Notes under the pieces: generated by a model
Database searches by the model: none
Seen by the model: only the letters and a program-made list of their open reading frames with translations
What the model was told of the DNA's origin: nothing
DNA from: Pelobates cultripes
Taxonomy: Eukaryota > Chordata > Amphibia > Anura > Pelobatidae
Length of the DNA stretch: 64,000 nt
Direction of reading: 5' to 3'
Assembly (NCBI GenBank): GCA_933207985.1
Contig: OW240920.1
Location: forward strand, 133,658,452 to 133,722,451
Translations under genes and position numbers: made by a program
Shown: piece after piece, positions 22,101-34,058 of the stretch
How positions within the stretch are numbered: position 1 is the first letter of the stretch
Layout: every line of letters begins with the position of its first letter

Positions 22101-22706
22101 AATGCCATTCCCTGTTTGTGGTAACTGGGGAAATGACTCTTTGCAAGACTGCTGGTATGACTCATATCTTGTAAAACGTATTCATGCCTGATGTATCCGT
22201 CCAGGGCCCATATCTCTGTGGCAGGTGTGAGAGGGGTCTGCTGCCCTAAGAGCAAAATTGAGTGGGGACAGGTAGTGGAGTGGGAGGAGATAAGACCGCT
22301 GGGTAACAGGCATGTAGCTGGGTGACAATGGGGTGAGGTAGCATGGAGGATGGAAGAGGAAGGGATAGCTAGTCCTGACCTTCTGCAACCTAGCAGATTT
22401 GCCTGATTGAGTGAAGGTGTTGGAAGCATCAGCTCAGGAGTAGCTGTACTAGAGGAAGATGTTACTTCTAACAGCTAAGGGAACATCCCATTTAGTACTG
22501 GTGGTCATGAGAATGTAAGGAAGGCTAGTCAGGTTGTGGTGCTATGAGACTCTATTATTAAAAGAGTAGATAGGTTAACCTGCCGCTCTGATCGGCTCAA
22601 CCGAAATGTTTGCTGTCTCCCAGGTGTTTGGGTCCAGCATGTTGCTGTCAGAGTGGATAGATTATTGGGAGGGGCTGGAGGTGACCTGCCTTTTATAGCC
22701 CATATA
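22101..22706. other. No gene recognised
   Basis: About 600 bp with short, motif-free frames up to the left end of a Tc1-like element. Confidence 0.35.
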
Positions 22707-24350
22707 CAGTCAGGTCCATAAATATTGGGATATCGACACAATTCTAATCTTTTTGGCTCTATACACCACCACAATGGATTTGAAATTAAATGAACAAGAT
22801 GTGCTTTAACTGCAGACTTTCAGCTTTAATTTTAGGGTATTTACACCCAAATCAGGTGAACGGTTTAGGAATTACAACAGTTTGTATATGTGCCTCCCAC
22901 TTTTCAAGACACAAAAGTAATGGGACAGTTGGCTGCTCAGCTGTTCCATGGCCAGGTGTGTGTTATTCCCTCATTATCCCATTTACAAGGAGCAGGTAAA
23001 AGGTCCAGAGTTCATTCCAAGTGTGCTATTTGCATTTGGAATCTGTTGCTGTCAACTCTCAATATGAGATCAAAAGAGCTGTCACTATCAGTGAAGCAAG
23101 CCATCATTAGGCTGAAAAAACAAAACAAACCCATCAGAGAGATAGCAAATACATTAGGTATGGCCAAATCAACTATTTGGAACATCCTTAAAAAGAAAGA
23201 ATGCACCAGTGAGCTCAGCAACACCAAAAGGCCCAGAAGACCACGGAAAACAACTGTGGGGGATGACCGAAAAATTATTTCCCTGGTGAAGAAAACACCC
23301 TTCACAACAGTTGGCCAGATTAAGAACACTCTCCAGGAGGTAGGTGTATGTGTGTCAAAGTCAACAATCAAGAGAAGACTTCACCAGAGTGAATACAGAG
23401 GGTTCACCACAAGATGTAAACCATTGGTGAGCCTCAAAAACAGGAAGGCCAGATTAGAGTTTGCCAAACAACATCTAAAAAGCCTTCACAGTTCTGGAAC
23501 AACATCCTATGGACAGATGAGACCAAGATCAACTTGTACCAGAGTGATGGGAAGAGAAGAGTATGGAGAAGGAAAGGAACTGCTCATGATCCAAAGCATA
23601 CCACCTCATCAGTGAAGCATGGTGGTGGTAGTGTCATGGCGTGGGCATGTATGGCTGCCAATGGAACTGGTTCTCTTGTATTTATTGATGATGTGACTGC
23701 TGACAAAAGCAGCAGGATGAATTCTGAAGTGTTTCGGGCAATATTATCTGCTCATATTTAGCCAAATGCTTCAGAACTCATTGGACGGTGCTTCACAGTG
23801 CAGATGGACAATGATCCGAAGCATATTGCAAAAGCAACCAAAGAGTTTAAGGGAAAGAAGTGGAATGTTATGCAATGGCCAAATCAATCACCTGACCTGA
23901 ATCCGATTGAGCATGCATTTCACTTGATGAAGACAAAACTGAAGTGAAAATACCCCAAGAACAAGCAGGAACTGAAGACAGTTGCAGTAGAGGCCTGGCA
24001 GAGCATCACCAGGGATGAAACCCAGCATCTGGTGATGCCTATGCAGTCCAGATTTCAGGCTGTAATTGACTGCAAAGGATTTGCAACCAAGTATTAAAAA
24101 GTGAAAGTTTGATTTATGACTGTTAATCTGTCCCATTACTTTTGGTCCCTTAAAAAGTGGGAGTCACATATACAAACTGTTGTAATTCCTACACCGTTCA
24201 CCTGATTTGGATGTAAATACCCTCAAATTAAAGCTGAAAGTCTGCAGTTAAAGCACATCTTGTTCATTTCATTTCAAATCCATTGTGGTGGTGTATAGAG
24301 CCAAAAAGATTAGAATTGTGTTGATGTCCCAATATTTATGGACCTGACTG
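22707..24350 (+). mobile_element. Tc1-like transposon 2 (1644 bp)
   Basis: Long inverted repeats, starting CAGTCAGGTCCATAAATATT at the left and its inverse at the right, extend for over 100 bp with few mismatches. TA duplications lie at 22705-22706 and 24351-24352. The interior carries one transposase pseudogene on the plus strand. Confidence 0.9.
23064..24097 (+). pseudogene. Tc1-like transposase, frameshift and two stops
   Basis: The start chosen is the ATG giving MRSKELSLSVKQ, the usual Tc1 N-terminus. A paired-type helix-turn-helix (REIANTLGMAKSTIWNIL) is followed by a second one (VSKSTIKRRLHQS), then the DD34E core: TDETKINLY (first D, after a frameshift near 23500), MDNDPKH (second D) and DLNPIEHAFHLM (E). 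In-frame stops at about 23759 (TAG) and 23945 (TGA) truncate it. The product reaches GFATKY and a TAA, normal Tc1 length of about 340 residues if uninterrupted. Confidence 0.9.
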
Positions 24351-24552
24351 TAGGTACCAATTACAAATTTAGAGGGAAAAAAAGAGAGTTCAGGGAATTA
24401 GATAGCAAACTTAAAAAAAGGACCCCCAAGGTGGTATTTTCTGAGATATTATTTGTCCCGAAATTAGAAAGGTCAATGCATAGCTGATGTCTTCGTGCAG
24501 GAAGGAGGGTTTGAGATTTTTAGAGCACTGGGTCGATTTTGCGCCTGGGTAC

Positions 24553-24947
24553 TGTTATGGGACGACTTCCTAGTATCTTGTTCCCAGGCAGAGATGACAC
24601 TCAGCCCTGGAAACTCTTAGTCCTTACCGGGATTTTTCCCCTTTTTCATCCCCTGCAAGCTGGAACAGCAGACACAGGGGTTAAATCTTCCCTCCCTCCA
24701 ATAACAGGATGCCACACAGTCTGGAGGTTTAAGCACTGGCTTCTCACCAGGCTGAGTCACACTCTTTATTGAATACAGGCTTCTTTTATGCACAGACCCC
24801 CACAGGGGGTCTCCATTCTACATAATACACTTCCCTTAGTCCCAGGCAGAAGGGGGATGGGTTACAGATAGCCATCTCCCGCCCTGGGAGATACCAAACA
24901 GTACGCAGGGATACACTTTAAATCACATTACATTCAGGGGGGTTACA
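24553..24947 (-). mobile_element. Gypsy LTR and 3' leader, solo (-)
   Basis: Starts TGTTATGGGACG. TTTATTGAATAC and TTTTATGCACAGACC are the reversed polyadenylation and TATA regions. From about 24785 it follows the LTR at 14945-15149 and continues alike beyond it, to CTTTTGGGCTTGG (compare 15227-15240). The end may be GTTACA at 24866 or 24947. No internal gag or pol adjoins. Confidence 0.6.
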
Positions 24948-25934
24948 CTTTTGGGCTTGGCAGAGATACAATCTGACCTGCAGAGAGCAGGTCTGTGCAG
25001 AGCAGCACCAGGAAAAGTGCTAAAGTTCTCCATTTAGGATGTCATTTTAGCCTGGATAGGCACTCTCCTGCACATCATATAGAGCTTGGGACGGCTCTAC
25101 ATTCTGTTGGAGAAGCTGGATACATGAATGATCTGTATACCATTATAGGCTTGTAAGAGCCTTATCTACTAAATGTTCTATATCCTGATTGCTACCTGGT
25201 TCTACTACATCCCTAGGTGGGGATAATACCATCCATGCTGAGATAACTAGAGCAGGGATTTGCGCTAAAGATTGTAAGTAAATGACCTTTTTATATTTAA
25301 ACTTACAGTACATATCACACTATCAGAGTTTCCCTCTGCTCTTTATTTTTACAAATACCATCTACACCTGTATTCGCATTTGGAAGACCAGCATCATCTA
25401 CACCAGCTTATATCCTTAGACGGGGATTATACCGTCCATGCGCTACAAAGCAGAGCTCTTGTATAGCTCCTCTAAATGTGAGTGGTTCTCCTACAGCAAT
25501 TAATTTAATATTTTTTCACCTTGCAAAAATTGTATTGCACTATTATGGTCTGTTTTTTATTCTGAGGTTTTCAATCAGCCCTCTTCACTGCAGCTGTATA
25601 TGCGTATAATTCTGGGTGCAGTATACTCTTTACTCTTTTTGCTTTAATATTACATAATTGACATAACAAACATTGTGGGATGAGACATATGACTGGGTTG
25701 TTAATTTTAATGGTTACATGATATTTAGGAAAGACAGGAAAAAGGAAGGGTGGTGGGGTATGTTTGTATGTCAACCATGCGTTAAAGAGAAATCTCAAGA
25801 AAGTGGAATGTGATGAGGAAAATGTGTAAGCTTTATTGCTAGAATTTTTACTTGGGCAAAAGAAAGGAAATCAATTATTGGTTGAGGTATGTTAAAAAAA
25901 AAAAAAAAAAAAACACCTGATGTTAATATTAATA
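24948..25934. other. Non-coding, with two GTGGGGATTATACC-type units
   Basis: No gene. Two copies of a motif unit lie at 25216-25279 and 25417-25483. Each begins near GGGGATWATACC and ends in a 5'-splice-like GTRAGT. The same unit occurs twice at 54368-54619. A long A-run precedes the LINE copy at 25935. Confidence 0.4.
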
Positions 25935-28530
25935 AGGAAGAACTGCTGGTTGAGCAAATTGGGAATGCTGCAAATCTGGGTAACATGTTAATTATTGGAG
26001 ATTTTAATTAACAGGACATAAATTGGGATAGAGAGACTAGTAGTTCAGCAAAGGGAATTGGGTTTTTGAACTTGTTAAATGACAACATCATGTCACAACT
26101 TGTACAAGTGCCAACTATAAAGGACACTTGTCTGGATCAAGCTATAACAAACAATGTTGATCTTTTGACCAACTATCAAGTAGGGAGTACTTGGGAAATA
26201 TTGATTATATAGTGTCCTTTGAAATAAACAAACAAACAAACAAAAAATGCACATGGGGTATACTAAGACATATCATTTTAAAAACTACAAAATAAAGAAG
26301 TGGTAGCCAAAGAGAGCAAAACCAACCCCTAAGCATTTTAAGTACACCAATTTAAAAAAAAAAAAAAAAGACAAATTATAAAAATGTAGGTACACTGAAA
26401 ACCAGGATGGGGGTTATAGTTAATGAAAAACAGGAAAAGGCAGACATTTTAAATAACTATATATTAGTATATATTAAGATGGATCTTTTGGCAAGAGATA
26501 TGCAAATTAATGCTACAAAGACTTGCAGAAAAATTGTAATTGGATGCCTCAAGACAAGGGTTCAAAATCCTTGCCTGGAGATTATAGACCTGTCAGCTAA
26601 CTTCTGTGGCTGGGAAAGTATTTGAAAGGTTATTAAGGGATACTATTCAGGAATTGAGAAGAACGTAGTTATCAGCAAAAATCAGCAAGGTTTTATGAAA
26701 TATAGTCCATGTCAAACTAACTTAATTGCATTCTATAAAAAAGTTATCATGGGTGGCAGTCCGAAGACAGGGACCCCCTGTGCTTTATTTAGTTGATGAG
26801 GAGTCTTCAGTGTGGAAGTGGATAAGTAGGGCCTGGTGCAGGGTAACCACACGCCTACTGGTGTTGAGCACCAGCGTTTGTGCGGCCACTTACCAAGATC
26901 CTGAGGCAGCTTATACGGAAGCCAAAGCAGATGAATGCTGAGATGTATCCAGTACTAGAAACAAGGTAAGACTAGAATAGGCACCAAACAAGAAAACAGG
27001 CCAAAACTAGTAGAACCAAGAACCAGAGAAGGATAGAAAGCAGAACTCAGAACATGTACACAATAAAAAAGGGAAACGTTAACAGAACATGCGCAGGCCA
27101 GGACTGTACATGGACTGGGAATACAAAATAAAACAAGACAAGAGATATAAGGCAAAACAAGTGGAGACATAACTAAGTACTATATATGTAAAACATTGGA
27201 GATTTAGAGATACATAAATGGCCAAGATGTATGCAGCCCACCTGTAAGATAAGGGCAGAGGACATGAAGCAACTGCCTACAGGAACCAACTAAAACAAAA
27301 GGATTAATGGAAAAGGAATGGGTGTGGCAACATAAAACAAACATAAAAAGGAATCCAGGAGACTGGGAATTCTAGGAACGGAATAAAGGAATGAACCCAG
27401 AAAACCCAGCATAAAGAAAACCAGACACAGAATAGAAAAACAGAAAAACCAAGATCAAATGTAGATCAGTGTGTGGCAGGGGATGTGATCTACTTATATT
27501 TTGCCAAGGTGTTTGATGCAGTTCCTCTCAGTAGGTTAATGTTCAAACTCAAGGAAATTGGTCTAGATGAAAATTATGGCTTAAAAATAGAGCACACAGA
27601 ATTATCAAAAATGCTTAAATTTTCAAGCTGGACAAACGTGGTAAGTGGTGTCCGTCAGGTTTTTGTTCTGGGACTGCTTCTATTTAACACATTTATAAAT
27701 GAATTTAAAATAGGCATTGAAGTAAAGTTTCAGTGTTTTTAGATGACACAAAACTCTGTAAAGTAATACAATGTGAGCAAGATATTACTTTGCTGCAGAG
27801 GGATTTAGATAGAATGGGGGACTGGGCACTTAAATGGCAGATAAAATTTAATGTAGAAAAATGCAAAGTTATGCACTCTGGGGTAAAGAATGCACCCTAA
27901 ATGGGATAACAACATACAAAAAGGATTCAACAAACTAGGTAAGTAAGATATTGTCATATATTATTATTGTTTATAAAATATTTTACCAGGAAAGATACAT
28001 TGAAATTTCTCTCATTTTCAAGTATATCCTTGGCATATATAAAAAGGGGCATTCATTTTTGGCATGAAAATATTATTTTGCCACTTTATAAATCACTGGT
28101 AAGACCCCATATTGAATATGCTGTGCACTTCTGGGCACCTGTTCTAAAGAAGGATCTTATGGCACTAGAAAAAGTGCAGAGGTGGGCTACAAAATTAATA
28201 AAAGGAAGGAATGGAGAATTTTAGTCATGAAGAAACGTTAACAAATTTAAACCTCTTTAGCTTAGAAAAATTGTGTCTCAAAGGGTATATGACATTAAAC
28301 AAATGTATCAGGGGCCAGTACAAACCATTATCTGGAAAGCTATCCACATACAGGACTATATATAGGACACGAGGTCATGGGTTTAGACTGGAAGAAAAGA
28401 GATTTAGTCTAAGACAAAGGGAAGGGTTTTTTTTACAGTAAGAAAAATAAGGATGTGGAATTTAGTTCATGAAGAAGTGTTTTTATCAGTCTGTACATAT
28501 GTTTAAAGAGCAACTGGATGAATATTTGTA
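25935..28530 (+). pseudogene. Second LINE copy (same family as 3460-5330), decayed
   Basis: Endonuclease remnants read IIGDFN, a stop, then DINWDRET (25985-26040) and FLNLLNDNIMSQLVQVPT. RT remnants include KNQQGFMKY (about 26680), VIYLYFAKVFDAVP (about 27485, the YLDFAKAFDKVP block), SGVRQVFVLGLLLF, and YKSLVRPHIEYAVHFW (about 28090). It is interrupted by about 710 bp at 26746-27457 and about 80 bp at 27955-28030. Many stops and changed catalytic residues (YLD to YLY, and FADD lost) show it is long dead. It still supplies the endonuclease region missing from the first copy. Confidence 0.8.
26746..27457. mobile_element. Unidentified insertion in LINE copy
   Basis: Comparison with 3960-4020 shows that about 710 bp of foreign sequence separates TTCTATAAAAAAGTT from TAGATCAGTGTGTGGCAGGGG. 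The insertion is purine-rich and contains no clear frame. It was not assigned to a family, and target duplications were not resolved. Confidence 0.6.
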
Positions 28531-28825
28531 AAAAAAAGTTCTAAGAAGATTTAACCCTGTAAAATAAAATGTCATACTTAGCATTAGATGTCTTCTTTTC
28601 TTTGCTTTCTTCAGCCCAAAAAAAGGCCCCCAAAAAATCCATCATACATGTCACAACTGTTAAAATAGGAAAAAACCTGAGCGCAAATTAAAAAAAAATA
28701 CACCAAAAAAAAAAATCCAGATGCAAAAAAAATAATCCTTCTTCACCCAGCGAGGGCACGGCGCAGAATGAGCTCTGCATGGCGGGGAAAGGCTTATACA
28801 GTCTTCCCAAGCCCTGCAATTAGGC
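28531..28825. other. No gene recognised
   Basis: Tail of the LINE copy and A-rich sequence. Confidence 0.4.
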
Positions 28826-28976
28826 TCAGAGCGCTCTGATTGGTTAGTTTAAGCCAACCAATCCGAGTGCTCTGACAGGTAAATGAAGAGACTGACAGGT
28901 AAGTTTCTCCATTTACCTGTTACAGAAGTCTGATTGGTTGGCTTGGAATCTAACCAATCAGAATGCTCTGAGTCAT
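28826..28976. repeat. Fold-back repeat with CCAAT-type palindromes
   Basis: The left arm from GGCTCAGAGCGCTCTGATTG matches the inverse of the right arm ending CAATCAGAATGCTCTGAGTC. Within each arm, GATTGGTTAG and CCAACCAATC pair again, and ACAGGTAAATG / CATTTACCTGT pair in the centre. Confidence 0.7.
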
Positions 28977-29052
28977 TTTACACAGCATGGGAAAGTTCTT
29001 TGGAATTTTCCTATGCTGTGTAATTTGACTCATAAAACTCTGGTTGCTCACA

Positions 29053-29270
29053 GTCATTTAAAACTGGATATAAATGTATCCTATATAGAAGTGTTAGAGC
29101 TACTGTAAGAGTACATGCGAAAAGTAGCTATTTTGATCTAAATAGCTACTTTTTCATCTTGCAACATTGTTATAGTTCTTGCTATAACTTTTGGTTACCG
29201 TACCTTCACCGTAGCTCTCTATCACTTCTATATAAAATACAGATTTTTATATCCAATTTTAAATGACATC
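29053..29270. repeat. Fold-back repeat, about 218 bp
   Basis: TCATTTAAAACTGGATATAA at the left is repeated inverted at 29250-29270, with TATATAGAAGTG also paired. Inside is a perfect GTAGCTATTT / AAATAGCTAC palindrome. No coding capacity, MITE-like. Confidence 0.7.
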
Positions 29271-29489
29271 GAGATGCCCCTACTACATGGGGGGACCTGG
29301 CACAGGTAGGGGCTAGAGTTGACACAACATTATGATTTTTTGACCCCGAACCCGAGCCCGGACATTTCAGTAACAGTTTGGGTTCGAGTTCGGTGTTTTA
29401 ATTTAATTTAATGGCGATTTAATTATTTATTTTTTTTAAACCGTGCCCCCCTCCCGAGCCCCCACTTGTGACGTGCAAGTTGGGGCTTT

Positions 29490-29905
29490 TAATCTAAAGG
29501 GAGGACCTATTGCCCCCCCCGGCCCCCACCCCTGAGCGGCGGATGGGGGCCCTAAAGTAAAATAATGGGGGGGACCTTTTGTCCTCACCACCGGCCCCCA
29601 CCCCTATGCAGTGGGTGGGGGCCCTAAATACCAATAAGAGGGGGGACCTATTGTCCTCCCCCTGGCCCCCACCCCTGAGTGGGTCCCTAAATAAAAATTG
29701 GGGGGGGACCTAATGTCCTCCTCCCTGGCCCCCACCCCTGAGCGGTGGGTGGGGGCCCTAAATAGCAATTAAGGGGTGGAACCTAATGTCCTCCCCCTGG
29801 CCCCCACCCCTGAGCGGCAGGTGGGGGCCCTAAATAACAATTTATCTCCCCACCCAGGTGACTAGGGGTGGGGGCCGGGGGGGAGGACAATAGGTCCCCC
29901 TCTTT
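29490..29905. repeat. About 70-bp minisatellite ending in an inverted unit
   Basis: Units read roughly GGGGGGACCTAATGTCCTCC, then CCTGGCCCCCACCCCTGAGC, then GGTGGGGGCCCTAAATA. Five to six direct units are followed by one inverted unit (29855-29910), so the array could fold back. Confidence 0.75.
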
Positions 29906-30470
29906 ATTCGAATTTAGGGCCATCACTCACCTTCCATTGTGGGTTTGTTTTGCCAGACTGAGTCTTGCGGTGCCTGTTACCTCCGCAGACATAGTTGAGA
30001 GAACAATATGCATGTATAGATCCACAGATGCTGTCACAGTTCACACACACATATGTAAATTAAATAAGATATATATCTAGACATTTGCACACAAGCTTCT
30101 AACAACTATGCAAATAGTGAGAGACTTAATGTCAGAAGGAGCATCTCCTGCAGTATGATTGAACAAAGACAAAGACATCCTGTTATGAATTAATGTCAAA
30201 ACTCCAATCAATGGATCCATAGTATAACGTAAATTGTAAATTGAATTTTGCAAGTTGGGACAAAGAGAATATGGCAAATTTCCAGAGACCATAGTCATGT
30301 CATATTCACACAAGGCAAGGAAAGAGATGAACATAGATTTGGTAAGTATATAACAGAGTTTGTAAATGTTTTACTCTGTAACAGACTACAATTTGTTACA
30401 TGTTCTGGTGAATTGATAAGGCACAATTTATGGGGCCAATATAAAATTGTAAATATCACTCTTGACATGA
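29906..30470. other. No gene recognised
   Basis: Moderately AT-rich; frames below 90 codons without motifs. Confidence 0.35.
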
Positions 30471-31480
30471 GATTTGCATTATGTGCTTGTAAGGAAACAA
30501 GATGATTAGAAATGTATTGAAATTAGTGGATATTTTTAACGCACTATTATTTTCAGAAGAGATTATATTATATACAAGAAAATATTAAAGGACCACTATA
30601 GTGCCAGGAAAACATACTAGTTTTCCTGGCACTCTAATGCCCTGATGGTGGGGGCTGGATGGAGAGGAAGGGGTTAAACTCACCTCTTTCTCCAGCGCCG
30701 GGCGGGGAGCTCTCCTCCTCCTCTCCTCCTCTTCGGCTGAATGCGCATGCGCGGCAGGAGCCGTGCGCGCATTCAGCCAGTCCATAGCATTCACAATGCT
30801 TTCCTATGGACGCTGGCGTCTTCTCACTGTGAAAATCACAGTGAGAAGCGCGGAAGCCCTTTAGCGGCTGTCAATGAGACAGCCACTAGAGGCTGGATTA
30901 ACCCTATTATAAACATAGCAGTTTCTCTGAAACTGCTATGTTTATAGAAAAAAAGGGTTAAACTTAGCTGGACCTGGCACCCAGACCACTTCATTAAGCT
31001 GAAGTGGTACTTTAACAGGACATTTTCGTCATCGGTGTAGCAAAATATGCATTCATGTTGTTAGATATGAGAAAAACAACAAAGGTTATTCCCTAAAATG
31101 AGAATTGCCAAGGCCAACTCAAAGTGAATTTTAAATATCAAACCAAAATAATCAAATTTTAAGCCCAGCTGATCACATTCACTGCCACACCCTGATCCAG
31201 TTTCGCTATTTTGGCTGTAAATTTGAAATTCGTTTGGAGTCCCAATAATTCTTACTTTAGGGACTAACCCCATGTGCACTATAGAGGGAAAACCTTGTTG
31301 GGGAAGGAGAAACTTTTTCATTTTTTTTTCTCCCTTTATCTTTTACACCCTTTCCCAAGTTTATTTCTATGTGTATTTATTTATTTAATCTTGAAAAATT
31401 TTCAATAAAACTATTTGAAAATAAACACAGTAAAAATACATTGATAATCGGATTTACAGTCTAATCCCAGACCAGATAAA
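30471..31480. repeat. Repeat X, copy with a MITE but without L1 and TTAA insertions
   Basis: This sequence aligns piecewise with 48090-48127, 50104-50653 and 53938-54005. It supplies unoccupied-site evidence for two insertions in the other copy. It ends in CAATAAAACTATTTGAAAAT, possibly a polyadenylation-type 3' end. No coding frame is recognised, so the family is unknown. Confidence 0.7.
30585..31015. mobile_element. TTAA-flanked MITE, 431 bp
   Basis: TTAA at both ends with inverted termini starting AAAGGACCACT / AAGTGGTACTTT. Internal palindromes include TTCTCACTGTG / CACAGTGAGAA. A second, 526-bp member lies at 50706-51231 in inverse orientation. TTAA duplication suggests mobilisation by a piggyBac-type transposase. 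Confidence 0.8.
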
Positions 31481-31521
31481 ATGTGGCCTCTCAGCATGTT
31501 CAGAGAATTGTCAAACATTAG

Positions 31522-32208
31522 TGTAATGGATCACCTGGCACCCTGACTGGGTACTTCCGTTAAAGGATGCTCCTAGCGCTTCCTGAGGGCTCCAAGCACT
31601 CCAGCCGACACCATAACCACCATAGACTCCTTCAGAGAGCAAGATAGGAACAAGCCCTTAAAAGTGCTTAGAAGTGATTATCCAAGGGAGCATGTAGAGC
31701 ATAGCAATCCCTTGTAATGATATAGCAATTCCCCTAATAAGAGACAGGACTGTAGATTGACGGTGAAGAAGAACTGTCTAAAACTTTATTTTCCTTGGGA
31801 CTAGCCCATACGGTCATTACACTAACATTGCTGTGAAAACTCAATAAAATTACAAACAGTCAAATCATAGCAGGCAACATACAGTGACTTATTATAACAC
31901 AATGGCATATTTTTAAAGAGGTGGGGGGGACAATAATTAACAGAAAATATCTCACGTGCCTGTAGAATTAACAATATGCAAATCTACCCAAATATGCAAA
32001 TGAACCAGTCTTGCTATTCAGGTAGTGCAAATTGCTGTTGCTACCAACAGAGGGCACTAGACAAGCTCCAAAGCCAAATCCACCTAGTTGGTAGCAAACC
32101 TCAGCAGTACAGGAGAGCAGGCAATACATCCCAGGGGACATAGTAACATGGCAGGAGGCTGGCAATCAGTCTTCTCCAATGCCCAGTGGCGAGGCTGGTT
32201 CCGCCACA
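31522..32208 (-). mobile_element. Solo LTR-2 (-), 687 bp, with 5-bp target duplication
   Basis: On the plus strand it runs from TGTAATGGATCACC to GGTTCCGCCACA, i.e. TGTGGCGG...ATTACA on the element strand. It is flanked by ATTAG on both sides (31517-31521 and 32209-32213). No internal retroviral genes adjoin, so it is a solo LTR left by recombination. It aligns with 43329-44502 but lacks a large internal part. Confidence 0.85.
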
Positions 32209-32213
32209 ATTAG

Positions 32214-32963
32214 ATTCAGATGCAAATTCACAATCAAACTCTGCCGACTCCACATAAACATATCACACTCAGCCAACCCTCAATATAATACTCAACCAAG
32301 CCCCACACTCAATCACACGCAACCACCTCCACACAAAAGGACACTTGACCTTCACAAGCAATCCCATTAAGCCAGGACACACATCAACAATCACACTCAG
32401 GCAACTCCTGACATGCATATCATATTTAGCCAGCCACCACAACCACACTCAGCAAAGAGCCATACAGAATTACTCAGCCAACCCCCATATAATCCCTCTC
32501 AGTCACCATGCAAATCCCACTCAGGTGTATTGTTTAGGGAGAGCAGGGATGGGGGCTACACCCTTGTGAAAATATGTAGAGCTCTTATCTGGTAGATAGG
32601 TTGGTGCCTGATAAAAGCAGAACTGAAGGTAATATACTACAAAGAGGTCTTCTCACAAGCAAAATGCAGATCCTGTGGCACTGAAAATGAATACAATAAA
32701 TTCAGACAATAGGCAATAAGCATCATTTGGACATTAAAGGAGTAGTGAATGCAGGGAGAGGATCTCAAATTAACAAGTATTGACAAACAAAATATAAAAT
32801 ACAAAAAGAAAGGAAAAAACACACACAAAAAAACAAAAGTATGTAAAGATCTTGGATCGTGGTCAGGTTAGTGCCTGAAAACAGGAAGGTAATTTTTTTT
32901 ATAATTGAATCCTTCTCACAAGCAAATATTGGTTTTATGATATTGAGTGTATCCAGAAAAACT
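32214..32963. repeat. Composite dispersed repeat Z, second locus
   Basis: CACACTCAGCCA-type short tandem units (32220-32520), then TTGGTGCCTGATAAAAGCAG, then CTTCTCACAAGCAAATATTG and GTATCCAGAAAAACTAAAAT. The same blocks occur in a similar order at 21060-21850. Confidence 0.65.
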
Positions 32964-33888
32964 AAAATATCAGCAAGCAACCGGATAGTTGCAATCAGAA
33001 AATGAAAATATATGCATATGTCACGAACGCACCCTACTCCAAGAGTGTGCGCGACGTAGTTCTGGTGGTGAAAGGGTTAAAGTTCACTATTTGTCTGCAC
33101 TAGACCGAAAATAATGACAAAATCCTCCTTTTAACACCACCCAAACTTAAACACAATAATATAACTATTACTATTTTAACACTGCCACCACCAAGACAAT
33201 TTATAAATAGGGTGCCTTGGTCCCCCAGGTAAATCAATAAGAAAACCCGCACCAATATTACTTAGCACACTATTTTAAGAAATTGCAAAAATATGAATTA
33301 GTCTCTTCAGGTGTATTCTTAACCAGACAAAGGCAGAACTTAATAAATTAATGTTTATTATGAGCAAAAATAGTGACAGTACATATGATAAACTAGAGAA
33401 AATTTAAGACAAACTTACCGTAATTTAAAATATCAGCAAGCAACCGGATAGTTGCAATCAGAAAATGAAAATATATGCATATGTCACGAACGCACCCTAC
33501 TCCAAGAGTGTGCGCGACGTAGTTCTGGTGGTGAAAGGGTTAAAGTTCACTATTTGTCTGCACTAGACCGAAAATAATGACAAAATCCTCCTTTTAACAC
33601 CACCCAAACTTAAACACAATAATATAACTATTACTATTTTAACACTGCCACCACCAAGACAATTTATAAATAGGGTGCCTTGGTCCCCCAGGTAAATCAA
33701 TAAGAAAACCCGCCCAATATTACTTAGCACACTATTTTAAGAAATTGCAAAAATATGAATTAGTCTCTTCAGGTGATTCTTAACCAGACAAAGGCAGAAC
33801 TTAATAAATTAATGTTTATTATGAGCAAAAATAGTGACAGTACATATGATAAACTAGAGAAAATTTAAGACAAACTTACCGTAATTTT
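32964..33888. repeat. 463-bp tandem duplication overlapping DIRS edge
   Basis: Copy 1 (32964-33426) and copy 2 (33427-33888) are nearly identical, with only a few single-base indels. The unit contains TGTCACGAACGCACC, a candidate LTR start, and GTTTATTATGAG, a reversed AATAAA. Its right end includes the first 30-odd bases of the DIRS inverted repeat, so the duplication is at least as young as the DIRS insertion. A collapsed or mis-assembled repeat is an alternative. Confidence 0.85.
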
Positions 33889-34015
33889 ATTTTCCTGGCT
33901 ATTTCTCATGGCAGCATCACTTATGGGTAGCTCCTCCCTTAGCAGTCACAGGACAGGAATTAATTAGATTAATTAATCAGACTGATAGGTATAAGAGTCC
34001 CTCCTCCCCTTACCT
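33856..34015. repeat. DIRS left inverted terminal repeat
   Basis: From AGAGAAAATTTA through TTTCCTGGCTATTTCTCATG to CCTCCTCCCCTTACCTCA. Positions after 33885 are inverted at 39409-39536 with few differences. The first 30 bases have no partner at the right end but do have one in the internal complementary region. Confidence 0.85.
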
Positions 34016-34058
34016 CAGTCCAATTATAAAGCTGAAATAAAGAATGGGCGGGAACCCT

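Noticed and set aside
29420..29905. CRISPR-like array (regular repeats)
   Set aside because: Units are contiguous, without unique spacers, in a vertebrate genome; it is a minisatellite.
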